Shown: positions 28,930-38,699 of the stretch, in pieces | How the letters are laid out: every line of letters begins with the position of its first letter | Position numbering within the stretch: position 1 is the stretch's first letter | NCBI GenBank assembly: GCA_026214975.1 | Contig: CM047810.1 | Location: 97,666,316-97,730,315, forward strand | Direction: 5' to 3' | DNA length: 64,000 nt | From: Gentiana macrophylla | Lineage: Eukaryota > Streptophyta > Magnoliopsida > Gentianales > Gentianaceae | Notes under the pieces: generated by a model | Told to the model about the DNA's origin: nothing | The model's database searches: none | What the model saw: only the letters and a program-made list of their open reading frames with translations | Translations under genes and position numbers: made by a program

Positions 28930-29775
28930 CCCGAAACGGCAAAGGTATGAAGTTAAATTTGTCCTTTATGTTGTCTATAAAGGAGAGAACTAGTTTATAA
29001 CATTTTATTTATTGAAATTATGATTAGGAAATGCCGTAGTTGAAGAGAAGGAGGTAGGTGATGAACCTAATGCCCCGGTTGAGGAAATGGCCGTAGTTGA
29101 AGAGAAGGAGGTAGGGGATGAACCTAATGCCCCGGTTGAGGAAACGGTCGAGGAAACCCGAAACGGTGAAGGTATAATGTGAATCTTGTCCTTTTGATTT
29201 GTTCATTATGTATTTTGATGAGAGAATTAGTTCATAACATTTTATTTCTTGAAATTATGATGTAAATGGTGGATATAGAGGAGGAACAAGTCGATATAAG
29301 GGAGGAAGGTGAGAAACCCAAATGGAGAAGGTAATTAATATGTCTTTTATGTGTTTTGGTGAGATTGGTGAGAGAATTAGTTTATAATGTTAAATTTGTC
29401 CTATATGTGTTTTGGTGAGATTGGTGAGAGAATTAGTTTATAACATTTAGTTTCTTGAAATTATGATTAGAAATCCCGTAGTTGAAGAGATGGAGGAGGA
29501 AGGCGATGAAATCATAAACGAGGGTATGGAAGGAGGCATGGAGGAGGAGCAAGTGAGATAAGAGTGGAAGAAGAACCACTATTATAAACGAGGGGAAAAG
29601 GTGATGAAGATGTGAACGTCGTGGAGGAACTCTCACTGCGAAATCTCAGAGGCGTTGTTGAGGGAAACCCAAACGGCGAAGGTATAATGGTAAATTTGTC
29701 CTATATTTGTTTGTTTTTGTGATAGAACTAATTTATTCATAAAATTTTGTTTTTTGAAATTATGACTAGGTAATG
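28930..29775 (+). repeat. Tandemly duplicated exon-intron unit coding an acidic linker
   Basis: A unit made of a short acidic exon ending in an ACGGCGAAG|GTATAA-type donor, plus an intron with AAATTTGTCCT, GAGAGAATTAGTTTATAAC and ATTATGATTAG, occurs about four times (donors near 28947, 29173, 29330 and 29682). Within one exon the coding block EEKEVGDEPNAPVEE is itself duplicated (about 29041-29145). Later units carry stops and indels. Confidence 0.75.
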
Positions 29776-29960
29776 CCTTAGGCGAAAAGAGAGGCGAGGT
29801 GAGTAAAAGGGATGTTTTGGAAATCGAAGACGAAGACGATCGGGATGATTTGGAAGAAGAGGGCAGGAAAAAAGGTGTAAAAGGTAGTTTTACAAAAATA
29901 ATTAATTTGAGTTTATGTCAATAGGCATATATGTGTAACCCAAAGTAATTACGTCATTGA

Positions 29961-30173
29961 ATGTTTTATGAAGTCGATGCGTTTGATCTACACGACGCCG
30001 AAGAAAAAAGAAGAGCTTGTGACAGCCCTCCTATAAAACTAGCGAAAAAGAGGAAAGTGAAGAAGGTTGATGAGTATGATCCGTTCCGAAAAATGGATAC
30101 CGTGCTGATGAAGCGTGTTGACAAGTTTTTGGCTTCATGTGAAGACAGTATCAATGTCATACACTTAAAATAA
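29961..30173 (+). CDS. Basic-region exon of the Ulp1-like gene
   Basis: A 70-codon frame reads DAFDLHDAEEKRRA, then a basic cluster KLAKKRKVKK that fits a nuclear localisation signal, then VDEYDPFRKMDTV. Segments of this type precede the peptidase domain in DUF1985/Ulp1 genes. The true exon limits are not certain. Confidence 0.5.
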   Translation: MFYEVDAFDLHDAEEKRRACDSPPIKLAKKRKVKKVDEYDPFRKMDTVLMKRVDKFLASCEDSINVIHLK

Positions 30174-30439
30174 GGGCGTTTAAACCCTAATTTGTAAACC
30201 CTATTTTGATGATTAATTTGATTTTTCTTCCTTTTGATTTACACAAAACGTGTAAAGTTGGTTGACGCCGATATCGGCTGGGGATTTTGAAAGGAATTGC
30301 GAACCATGGGGAGAGCTTGCCAAGCAACGTAAGTAGTATATGCTTTAGATTTTACAAAAACACAGCTAGCTTTATATTGAAATGTATGCTATTGTTAAGT
30401 AGTATCATTTATATTCAGTGTTGGATAGTTCATTGTGTG

Positions 30440-31143
30440 AAGTTAAGCGGCGATGCTTAAAGTACCGAATCTGCTTGACCAAGATGCCCGTGTCCTTGAT
30501 ACTCAATTTGCAACATATGTCAAAAACTTCCACACACTAAAATGAAACGCTCAAGAGAATCAGAATTTAATTCAATATTTAGGCATATTGTGAACATGAC
30601 AACTCCGGAATGTAGCACACCATGGGAAGGTTGCAAGACATTGTATGTGCCGATGATAGAGAGTGATCATTGGTTTCTTTTAAAAATTGATCTGAGTGCT
30701 AGGATAATTTTCGTGTATGACAAAGATACCGGGCATATTAGAAAAGTGATTCTTGCAAGGTGTGTCATGCCTATGCAAGTTGTCATACCGCTTTTAATGC
30801 GTGAAGCTTGTAAAAGGCTATGAGAAGTATTCGAGAAAAAGCTAAGCGGTGTTGAGCGCGAAGTGTCCTCTCAAGAGAATGGGTATGTTTGATAATTTAT
30901 ATTTATGCAATATATATAGAGATTATTAAGGTTTTCGATTTTGTGACTAACTTATTATCTTGTAATTGTTGTAATTTGGTAGGACTGATTGTGGCATGTT
31001 CGTTCTTAAATATGTGGAGTTCATGTTGGGAAGAGTGAATATATCCTTGATTGGGAAGAAGCATATTCCAGTTGGAGAAAGAAGTTGGTTGGGAATTGCT
31101 TTCATGGGAATTTCACCATAGATGTTAACCGTCACCGTCTATG
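30440..31143 (+). pseudogene. Ulp1/C48 peptidase domain, broken in two places
   Basis: DARVLDTQFATYVKNFHTL (about 30482-30538) is followed after a one-base shift by the frame 30542-30823, with WEGCKTLYVPM and the catalytic SDHWFLLKIDL and VYDKDTG. An intron is probable up to acceptor TTTGGTAG near 30983. The last exon carries catalytic DCGMFVLKYVEFMLGR and, after another shift, a C-terminal EEAYSSWRKKL. SUMO-type proteases of this fold cleave isopeptide bonds; activity here is not expected. Confidence 0.75.
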
Positions 31144-31860
31144 AGGTTTTGGTTATGAAAACCATAAACTAAGATGTCATTATAAACATTTTAATTCGTT
31201 TTTAAGAAGAATGGTTTGAAGGAGAAGTAAAATGTGTAATTGTTCTTTTGAATCAGGGTGTTTGAAAGGAGAAAAATGGTGTTTGAAAAATGTGTAATTA
31301 TTATTATTTATTGTAGTTGTAATTGTAATTCTCTCTTATGATGTGAACTAGGGTTTGTATTGGTAATTGTTATTTTGAAGAAGAATCTTTTGGAGGAGAA
31401 ATTTGGTTTCATTCTTATTATTATGTATATTGTATTTGTAATTGTTATTTTCTTCAATGTTTGAGAACTAGGGTTTGATTCATTAATTGGTTAACATTAT
31501 TTGTTAGAAAATTTGACCCATTGAAATGAAGAAGTTAATTTATTGATTCTTTATAGAATTATACAAATCAACATAGTTAACGTTAATTGTAATTGTAATT
31601 GATTAACATTATACAATTCCATAATCCATGCTATGGTTTGATTCATTAAATTGCTTAACATTATAAATGATGATTTGTTATAATATTTGATAATTTGTCA
31701 TTAAATTGCTTAACATAATGGATTCATTTCTTAATTTTAACTTTACACAGTTTCAAGATTGTTTTGACACAAGTTTGATTTAACGTTACACAAGTTCAAG
31801 ATTGTTTCGGTCAATGAGACATGTTTGAGATTGTTGCGGTAAGAACTGGAATTAAACTAT
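31144..31860. other. AT-rich flank of the Ulp1-like gene
   Basis: The sequence has repeated short phrases (TTGTAATTGTAATT, GTGTAATTATTATT, ATTAACATTAT) with no ORF above background. It may include the 3' UTR of the Ulp1-like gene. No terminal inverted repeat that would close a Mutator-like element was found. Confidence 0.4.
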
Positions 31861-31867
31861 TAAAAAT

Positions 31868-32113
31868 GATAAAATGGACCTATAAATAGTAGTATATCGA
31901 AGAGATACGAATGTGAAGAAGTCTCCTGGTAGTGTAAATCAAGAGATACAGCTACTAATGTGAAGGGTCTCATGGTAGTGTAAATCGAAGAGATACATAT
32001 ATCAATCAAGAAGGTCTCATACAGATATCAATCAAGGGTGTCATGGTAGAATGTAAATCAAGAGACGCCACCACCTTTAAAAAAAGATAAAATGGGCCTA
32101 TAAATAGTTGTAT
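31868..32113 (+). repeat. Direct repeat carrying TATA boxes, with degenerate short repeats between
   Basis: The phrase GATAAAATGG, purine, CCTATAAATAGT occurs near 31868 and again near 32087, 219 bp apart. Between them the phrases GTCTCATGGTAGTGTAAATC and AAGAGATAC recur three to four times with variation. The second TATAAATA lies about 70 bp upstream of the coiled-coil ORF at 32173. Confidence 0.6.
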
Positions 32114-32172
32114 TACCACAGTGTACAATTCATATTTATTACAAATAAAAACAGTAAAAGCGTAAGAAGAAA

Positions 32173-32445
32173 ATGGATAAGCATACTAAGGAGATCGCAG
32201 ATTTAAGAAACCAGGTTGAAGAATTGGAAAGAAAATTGGACGCGTGAAGACATGAATGCCATTATGAAATTGATCAACTGAAAATATGGATGACACAGGA
32301 GTCGGATTCCATGTATCTTGAAGTGGCGTATATCAATGACAACATCAAAACAGTCAAAAAGAAAATCAACGATCTGATACGACCGCGCAATGATGCTTAC
32401 AAAATTGCGATCGCGATGTGCATCTGCATTCGCACTATCGCATGA
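32173..32445 (+). pseudogene. Small coiled-coil protein, one in-frame TGA
   Basis: From ATG 32173 the frame reads MDKHTKEIADLRNQVEELER and continues for 90 codons to TGA at 32443, with a single in-frame TGA at codon 25 (after KLDA). The rest is helical and charged (HYEIDQLKIWMTQESDS, then DNIKTVKKKINDLIRPR). A TATAAATA lies about 70 bp upstream. Heptad-like Leu/Ile spacing suggests a coiled coil. I do not recognise the family. TGA in place of an Arg CGA would be a simple C-to-T change. Compare the coiled-coil frame at 35214. Confidence 0.45.
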
Positions 32446-33600
32446 TGCCATGGCCGGGGAACAATAATGTTTCTTTGGCCCCAAGTGGAGTTGGGGTTCG
32501 ACCACAAACTCTCCCAATAAGAGAGCATGTTATAGAGTTCTCGGATCACGGCATGTGATCAAATCCCATCCCCATCCAAACCCCACTTATCTACATATTT
32601 GTATTTTCTTTAATAATATTATGTTGTAAAATATTTATGAACTTGAAATTATTTATAATATTATCAGTCTGTTTTGATATTATGTAATAACGCTTTTCTA
32701 TGAAATCATTTAGAATATTATCTTTTAAGTGTTTTATTATTTGTTTGAATGATATCATGGACGTAGTTTCTTTTGTTTTTTGAAACGTATGGATGTAGTT
32801 TCTTATACATCGGTTGTTGCATGCATGCAAATAAATTAGGGTATTAAGGTTTGCAATTAATAAAATAGTAGAATAAGAAGGGAGGGGATTTGGATGAATA
32901 AAGAAGAAGAACCTTTATACTCCGTATATGTTTCTGTAATTAATAAAAAGTACAATAAAAGAGGGGGGGTCTGCAAATGAAAAGTACAATTAATAAAATA
33001 ATATTGATGCACCAATAATGGTACAATGTCACAGACATTGCTTAAAGTAACTCGTAAAATGACCCCATGAATCTTTTTGGATTTTCTAGGTCATTGCTTT
33101 TCCAGTCATAGCTTAAATTCCATTCCGGATAGTGATTTAGGCACAGAATTGGTACACATAATTCATCCACACAACACTTTATAACCACACATTTTAACAC
33201 TTAAAAAGAAAACAAAATAACACAAAAATTCTGGACCACACAATCACTTATTTCGGGGATAATGACACGTAAATTGTGTGTCAAAATCATTTTCCATTCC
33301 TTTTATTTTTCAATCTAAAGAGTGGAGACAAGTCACTTGTAAACCTAACAAAGCAACAATACCAAGCCTCTATTGAAGAGAATGGCGAGAATTTTATGGC
33401 ACAGACCAAACTAAACTCAAATATACATCTACCGAGGAGGTGGAGTCTTGTTTGATGGTTGAATATGTGCACAGGGCGAAGGATCGCACAATAGCCATAG
33501 ATCTGGAAGGAGATGATTCATATGTGGAATGTGAGTCTATCATCAAGAGGGACCGAAGGATCCCAAGTTGGAATTCCCGGAAGCAATGATTCATAGTAAT
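32446..33600. other. No feature identified
   Basis: AT-rich intergenic sequence. A stretch at about 33480-33600 may already belong to the LINE that follows (acidic text in the plus frame), but it is too short to name. Confidence 0.4.
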
Positions 33601-33639
33601 TTTTCGTCTTTTGAGAACATCCTCTCATCACACCGGTAT

Positions 33640-34600
33640 CATTAAGATCATCATTTGGAATTGCAGAGGTGCTTTGGCTCTAAAGAATTTGGAGGCACAT
33701 CAAAGAGCTTCTTTTGAAACAGAACTCGATGTGGCGCCTCCTTCTTGAAACCGCCCAGTGCGAAAAAGCCTTTAAAGTCATTGCTAAGATTGGTTTTACA
33801 GTGTTCCATACATTATCCTCCTCCTATTGGAAGATCCGAGGTATTTGTATCATTTGGAATTCAGATTTGCTCGATATTAATCAGATTGAAGCCCGCCCAA
33901 ATAGAATTCATGTCATCATCTCTGAGAATAATCTTTGTAGGATTGATAACTTCAACTTCAATGTCAAGAATTGTAACTTGATAGATTTGGGCTACTCGAC
34001 TCGCTTTACTTGAGCAACCATGCAACTACAGATCGAGACTCTTGTACCATCAAAGATGTGGGGCTCATCTCCTAAAGTCCATTCTTAGTATTAAAAAAAA
34101 ATCTGCTTTAAATTTGATTTTAACACATGTATAATGTTGTTATGACTATTGGATGTTCTAATTAATGTATTCTTGTTGTGAAGGAGCCTCATTGGATTGC
34201 TTTGGAACTCTCGCCGAGGGTCGGATTAAAGTCAACACTTATGCCAGCCGCATGGTTATTGATGAGAATGGTAGAGGCATGGTGGCCATTGGTGGGGTCT
34301 TCATGAGACGGTAATGGAATATTGTATAGAGGATTCGTGGGATTTATGGGAAGAAACTCCATCCTTCAAGGAGAATTGCCGGCTATCAAAGAAGCTTTGT
34401 GGATTGCTAAGGACTATGGTGTCTCCCAGTGTTGTTGTGGAATCGACTCTGTCTTTCTTTGAATGGCTATTAACGGTGGATCTAGGAATGATGACGGCAG
34501 ATCGCTTGTTGAAGATATCCTTGCCTTAAAGAATTCTCGCATAAATGCTAATGTGTGTTATTCAAATATAAGGCGGGATGATGGAATAATAGCCAAAGGT
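33640..34600 (+). mobile_element. LINE remnant: endonuclease start and RNase H piece
   Basis: At about 33646 the plus strand reads IKIIIWNCRGALALKNLEAH, the start of the apurinic-type endonuclease of plant L1-like LINEs, continuing (with a shift) to IRGICIIWNSDLLDINQIEA and ENNLCRIDNF at 33990. After a gap, 34220-34600 reads a plant LINE RNase H piece: IKVNTYASRMVIDENGRG, then GELPAIKEALWIAKDYGVS. The reverse transcriptase between them is missing, so this is a deleted, dead copy. Confidence 0.7.
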
Positions 34601-34619
34601 TAGTATCATCAACATTTAC

Positions 34620-35130
34620 ATTTTTGGTTGTGCATGTAATTGTACTTCATTTCTTACTTATGTTCATTTTGGAACTCGATTATCAAGTTTAAACCCTATA
34701 ATCAAGTTTAAAACAAAACCATATAACTCGACACAAAGTTAAAGTTGGGTAGAAAATTTTATTTTGATAGATATATGAAGATAAATAAAGATTAATCACG
34801 ATAGAATAAAATTAAACCATACTCCTTAATTAATACTATGGTTTAACATTAAAATACTCACGATATAATAAGGTAGTTGATTGAGTACGTTGTGATATTA
34901 TTGAAGGATTAATTATTATAGGAAAGGTTCTCAAAATGAATTTGTTTTGGTTTTTTTAAATAAAAGGTGGAATTTGATTTAGAAAATGTGAATACAAGGC
35001 TTTGATTCGTTTCAACTACCAAAGTCATGAAGGTTTACGAAGCGTTGGAATTGTTTCAACTACAAAGTCAGTTTTTGAAAAGTGAAACGCCGCATCCATT
35101 TAATTGTTTCAACTACAATTAACCTAGGGT
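34620..35130. other. No feature identified
   Basis: AT-rich sequence with a short duplicated phrase (TTTCAACTAC with AAAGTCA, at about 35007 and 35051). There is no ORF of interest. Confidence 0.4.
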
Positions 35131-35213
35131 TAACCTAGGCTATATATATTCTGGGATGATGCTATGATAAATACCGTATATCTCTAAATCATGAAGCACA
35201 TCAAAGAAAAAAA

Positions 35214-35598
35214 ATGGCAACGGAAAGAAACGAATTCATGAAAATGCTGGAGGAAGAAAGGCAACAAATTCGAATCATATTCAAGCAAGAACTGGAGGAA
35301 GAGATGAAGCGGTTAAGGAAGGAATTTATGCACCAACCTGGAGGAGCAAAAGCAAGACATGATGGCACGTAGATGGGAACTTCTTCATGAAACCGAGAAC
35401 ATCAACGTGAAGGTGGTTGAGGAGGTTGAATCAAGAGACTGTGAGGTGGCAAATCTGAAAGAGACGATGCAGACCTACAAGAGGAAGATCAATCAAGTTG
35501 TCCAGGTTTGCAATGAGACGACGGGGAAAAGGATTGCACATCTGCCACATTATCTCGTGATTTCAAAAACTTTGTTGTTGTTATGTCTGTTTGTTTAA
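35214..35598 (+). pseudogene. Small coiled-coil protein (about 128 codons), one extra base
   Basis: From ATG 35214 the frame reads MATERNEFMKMLEEERQQIR, then FKQELEEEMKRLRKEFMHQ. An extra C near 35339 then throws it out of frame. The duplicate at 35866 lacks that C and reads HQLEEQKQDMMAQRWE. After the extra base the frame continues as EQKQDMMARRWELLHETENI, then DCEVANLKETMQTYKRKIN, to TAA at 35596. A TATATATA lies at about 35141. The composition is strongly alpha-helical and charged, a likely coiled coil. The family is not recognised. Confidence 0.5.
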
Positions 35599-35865
35599 TT
35601 TTAATTTTAATGTTTGTTTGCAGAAACTTTGGGTTTAATTTTAATTTTTTGTTTGTATAATTTATTTTCATGTCCTGAAACTAATGCTTTTATTTTTATG
35701 TTCATGTTTATTGTATAATATATTTATCTGAAATATTTTCGTTCTTTGGAAATTGCCATGAGTTTGCTTTTGGTTCTAATGTCCTCCTAGTCCAATTTGG
35801 TTTGTTTTGCTTTTTCTTTGGGGTTGGTTCTGGTTTTGTATATGTTACACAAGTTAAAGCCTGTA

Positions 35866-36057
35866 TGCACCAACTGGAGGAGCAAAAGCAAGACATGATG
35901 GCACAGAGATGGGAAAAGGAAGATCAATCAAGTTGTCCAGGTTTGCAACGAGACGACGAGGAAAAGGATTGCACATCTGCCACATCTGCCACATTTTAAT
36001 TTTAATTTTAATTTTCTGGTTTTGTATATGTTACACAAGTTAAAGCTTGTGTAACTT
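35866..36057 (+). repeat. Partial duplicate of the coiled-coil gene and its 3' flank
   Basis: Sequence matching 35328-35372 is joined directly to sequence matching 35485-35560, so about 115 bp of the source are missing. The flanking phrase GGTTTTGTATATGTTACACA with AAGTTAAAGC occurs both before (35833) and after (36020) the copy, giving a direct repeat about 188 bp apart. A further CATCTGCCA triplication sits at about 35976-35996. Confidence 0.75.
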
Positions 36058-36610
36058 TGAATCGTATGTTGTTATTTTAACAGACTTGGAAATGAGCAGA
36101 CTTTATAAGAAAATAAAATGATTTGTATTTCTTATGTGAGTTGAATGAAAAATTAATTAGTGTCTCATATAAAAGAAAGAAAAAGATTATATTAATTAAC
36201 GGGGAGAAATAATGTAATTATAGGATTTCCATACTTTATAAATTATAATAATAATGAATATAAGGAAGAAAAAAAACAACAAAAGAGGATTGCATTAAAA
36301 AATAAAACAACTACTCTGCGTGATAAACAAGAAGGAAATAAAAGAGAGAATATACCGTCTCATCGCATGCATAGAAGGCGTGAAAAAAAGTAGAAAGAGG
36401 ACAAAACATGACAGAATCAGTGGCAGGGGGCCATTGTTGACCGGGGACCGTCCATTCCCCCTTCATTTCCATTCATTTCATTTTGTTTTAAGCGAGTAGA
36501 TAGTAGTACCGTTTTCTGAGCCGAGTAATGATAGAGGGACAACCGATGTGTCACGACAATTGCCATAACGGTGATTTTCACTATTCATATTTGATCTTTT
36601 TAGATTTATG
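36058..36610. other. No feature identified
   Basis: AT-rich sequence between the coiled-coil duplicate and the minisatellite. There are no ORFs or repeats beyond simple A-rich stretches. Confidence 0.4.
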
Positions 36611-36620
36611 ACATACAATG

Positions 36621-37720
36621 AGTCCGTTTAGGGTGTCTTACGTGAGTATGTCACTCAATAAGTCCGTTTAGGGTGTCTTATGTGAGTATGTCACACAATC
36701 AGTCCGTTTAGGGTGTCTAATGTGAGTATGTCACTCAATAAGTCCGTTTAGGGTGTCTTACGTGAGTATGTCACTCAATAAGTCCGTTTAGGATGTCTAA
36801 TGTGAGTATGTCACTCAATTAGTCCGTTTTGGGTGTCTTACGTGAGTATGTCACTCAATCATCCGCTTAGGTGTCTAATGTGAGTATGTCACTCAATAAG
36901 TCCGCTTAGGGTGTCTTACGTGAGTATGTCACTCAATAAGTCCGCTTAGGTGTCTAATGTGAGTATGTCACTCAATTAGTCCGCTTTTGGGTGTCTTACG
37001 TGAGTATGTCACTCAATCACTCCATTTAGGGTGTCTAATGTGAGTATGTCACTCAATTAGTCCGTTTAGGGTGTCTTATGTGAGTATGTCACACCATAAG
37101 TAGTCATAATTGAATCAGAAGTCCGGTTATGGTGTCTTACGTGAGTATGTCAAACAATAAGTCCGTTTATGGTGTCTAATGTGAGTATGTCACTCAATTA
37201 GTCCGTTTAGGGTGTCTTACATGAGTATGTCACATAATAAGTCCGTTTAGGGTGTGTTACGTGAGTATGTCACTCAATCAGTCCGGTTAGGGTGTCTTAC
37301 GTGAGTATGTCACTCAATCATCCATTTAGGGTGTCTAATGTAAGTATGTAACTCAATTAGTCCGCTTAGGGTGTCTTACATGAGTATGTCACATAATAAG
37401 CCCGCTTAGGGTGTGTTACGTGAGTATGTCACTCAATCACCTGCTTTAGGATGTCTTACGTGAGTATGTCACTCAATCACCCATTTAGGGTGTCTAATGT
37501 GAGTATGTCACTCAATTAGTCCGCTTAGGGTGTGTTACGTGAGTATGTCACTCAATCACCCCGCTTAGGGTGTCTTACGTGAGTATGTCACTCAATCACC
37601 CATTTAGGGTGTCTAATGTGAGTATGTCACTCAATTAGTCCTAATTGAATCAGAAGTCCGGTTATGGTGTCTTACGTGAGTATATCACATAATAAGTCCG
37701 TTTAGGGTGTCTTACGTGAG
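36621..37720. repeat. 40-bp minisatellite, about 27 units
   Basis: The unit is about 40 bp: AGTCCGTTTAGGGTGTCT followed by TACGTGAGTATGTCACTCAA. Two main variants alternate: TTACGTGAGT and TAATGTGAGT. In the first half the order is largely strict alternation (an 80-bp dimer); in the second half three-unit blocks appear. Each unit contains the dyad TGAGT-ATGTC-ACTCA. Some units change ACGT to ATGT or ACAT, as CpG transitions would. An insert (about 37093-37125 and again about 37633-37660) carries AATTGAATCAGAAGTCCGGT. There is no ORF. Confidence 0.95.
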
Positions 37721-37739
37721 TAGTCATACCGGGTAATAA

Positions 37740-38335
37740 CTGCACAAATCACCAATTCAACATTTAACCATTTCAATTCAAATCAAATATCCATTTTCAA
37801 TCAGGGTCGCCCCCATTTTCAATTCAATTCAGAGTTAAACACACGGTTTAAGCTAATCCCGCAGGGTAAGTAAACTAACAAACTCAATTTCCTAAATTCA
37901 CATACCGGTATGAAAAGCCAAGAAACCCTTTCGATTACCACCCAGCTCGGCTCGGACAATGCTTGACGGAGAAGAAGAAAATAGAGGGCTGTTCCGGCGA
38001 TGGAGAGACACAGCCAGAGTTATTCGCTTTGCAAAGAGAGGGGGCGGAAGCGCAGAATAATTGGCTACTGATCTGATTTTAGCGCCAGAAATTAGGGTTG
38101 GTTAATTTACCATACTAATTTTAGGGGGTCGGATTAAGCAAAGTTTAATGGGATGTTTAATTAAGGGTTAATTACATTTTTAGTGTTAAGTAAATCACCC
38201 CAAATCAAGAAGAGGGAGGGTATTAATGGCTTTTCACCCAACTTGGAGAGTCCAAGCTTGTTCATGACATGATTTATGTCATAAGCTTATTGTTGCAAGA
38301 ATTTCTATTGACAAACTTAAATAACTAAAGGCCCC
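37740..38335. other. Unassigned region next to the minisatellite
   Basis: Sequence from 37917 to 38110 is less AT-rich than its surroundings. On the minus strand it ends in a good donor (CATACCG|GTATGTG), so it might be a 5' non-coding exon of a minus-strand transcript. No coding evidence supports this. The remainder shows nothing. Confidence 0.25.
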
Positions 38336-38339
38336 TATA

Positions 38340-38553
38340 GTTTATGGTACCAAATCAATTCCTCTAGTGATGTAGAATTTGGTTGACTTGGTTTCCCAGG
38401 CCATGTGTCTTTCTGTCTTTCTGTGTTGGGTCCGGCTTTAGGCCGGTGGTGATCCGGATTTATTCTGGCTATTTTCCGGCGTTGTTCCGGTGTAACTTGT
38501 TTTTTTTTTAATATAATCCTTTCGTTTCTGATAAAAAATAAAAAATAAAAAAA
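38340..38553 (+). mobile_element. LINE 3' end with A-rich tail
   Basis: A GC-richer block (GGGTCCGGCTTTAGGCCGG, TTTTCCGGCGTTGTTCCGG) is followed by TTTAATATAATCCTTTCG, a form common at the 3' end of plant LINEs, and then TGATAAAAAATAAAAAATAA and a run of A. Only the terminal ~200 bp are present, as in strongly 5'-truncated copies. Confidence 0.6.
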
Positions 38554-38699
38554 CATTGGATGACCATTGAATTCACCGTGAAAATTCATTAGTATTCTAG
38601 TGATATTCAATGTTGGAACATTGAATTTCACTATCGGTAAATTCACCCCCGCAATTTCCTTTTACAACAAAGAAATTTCACGCTTAAAAAAAGGGAATT

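Larger units (their letters stand above)
27496..31143 (+). pseudogene. DUF1985/Ulp1-like (C48) cysteine peptidase gene, frame-broken
   Basis: Several exons add up to the plant DUF1985 plus Ulp1 architecture known from Mutator-like elements. DUF1985: MPLIYALSEEERSTKCEVVS ... CFGHLIHLKDM (27496-27770), SVEEFALFSGLLVGDG (about 27772-27822), GVTVGWWIFKLVEDLDAFNK with YPWGNASYE (about 27970-28090), VWALEAIPSLRKFAEIVDE (28332-28420). Then comes a Glu-rich linker with duplicated exons, a basic KLAKKRKVKK likely nuclear signal (about 30037), DFERNCEPWGELAKQ (about 30276), and the C48 peptidase: SDHWFLLKIDL (His), VYDKDTG (Asp), DCGMFVLKY (Cys). The catalytic triad is therefore visible. Frame breaks near 27770, 27910, 30545 and 31040 mean no continuous product. 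It may be a decayed MULE passenger gene; terminal inverted repeats were not found. Confidence 0.75.

Noticed and set aside
36621..37720. CRISPR-like array of regular repeats
   Set aside because: The whole 40-bp unit is repeated with no unique spacers, and the context is a plant nuclear genome. It is a minisatellite.
37917..38110. First exon of a minus-strand gene beside the minisatellite
   Set aside because: Only a donor-like CATACCG|GTATGTG and higher GC support it; no start codon or protein is visible.
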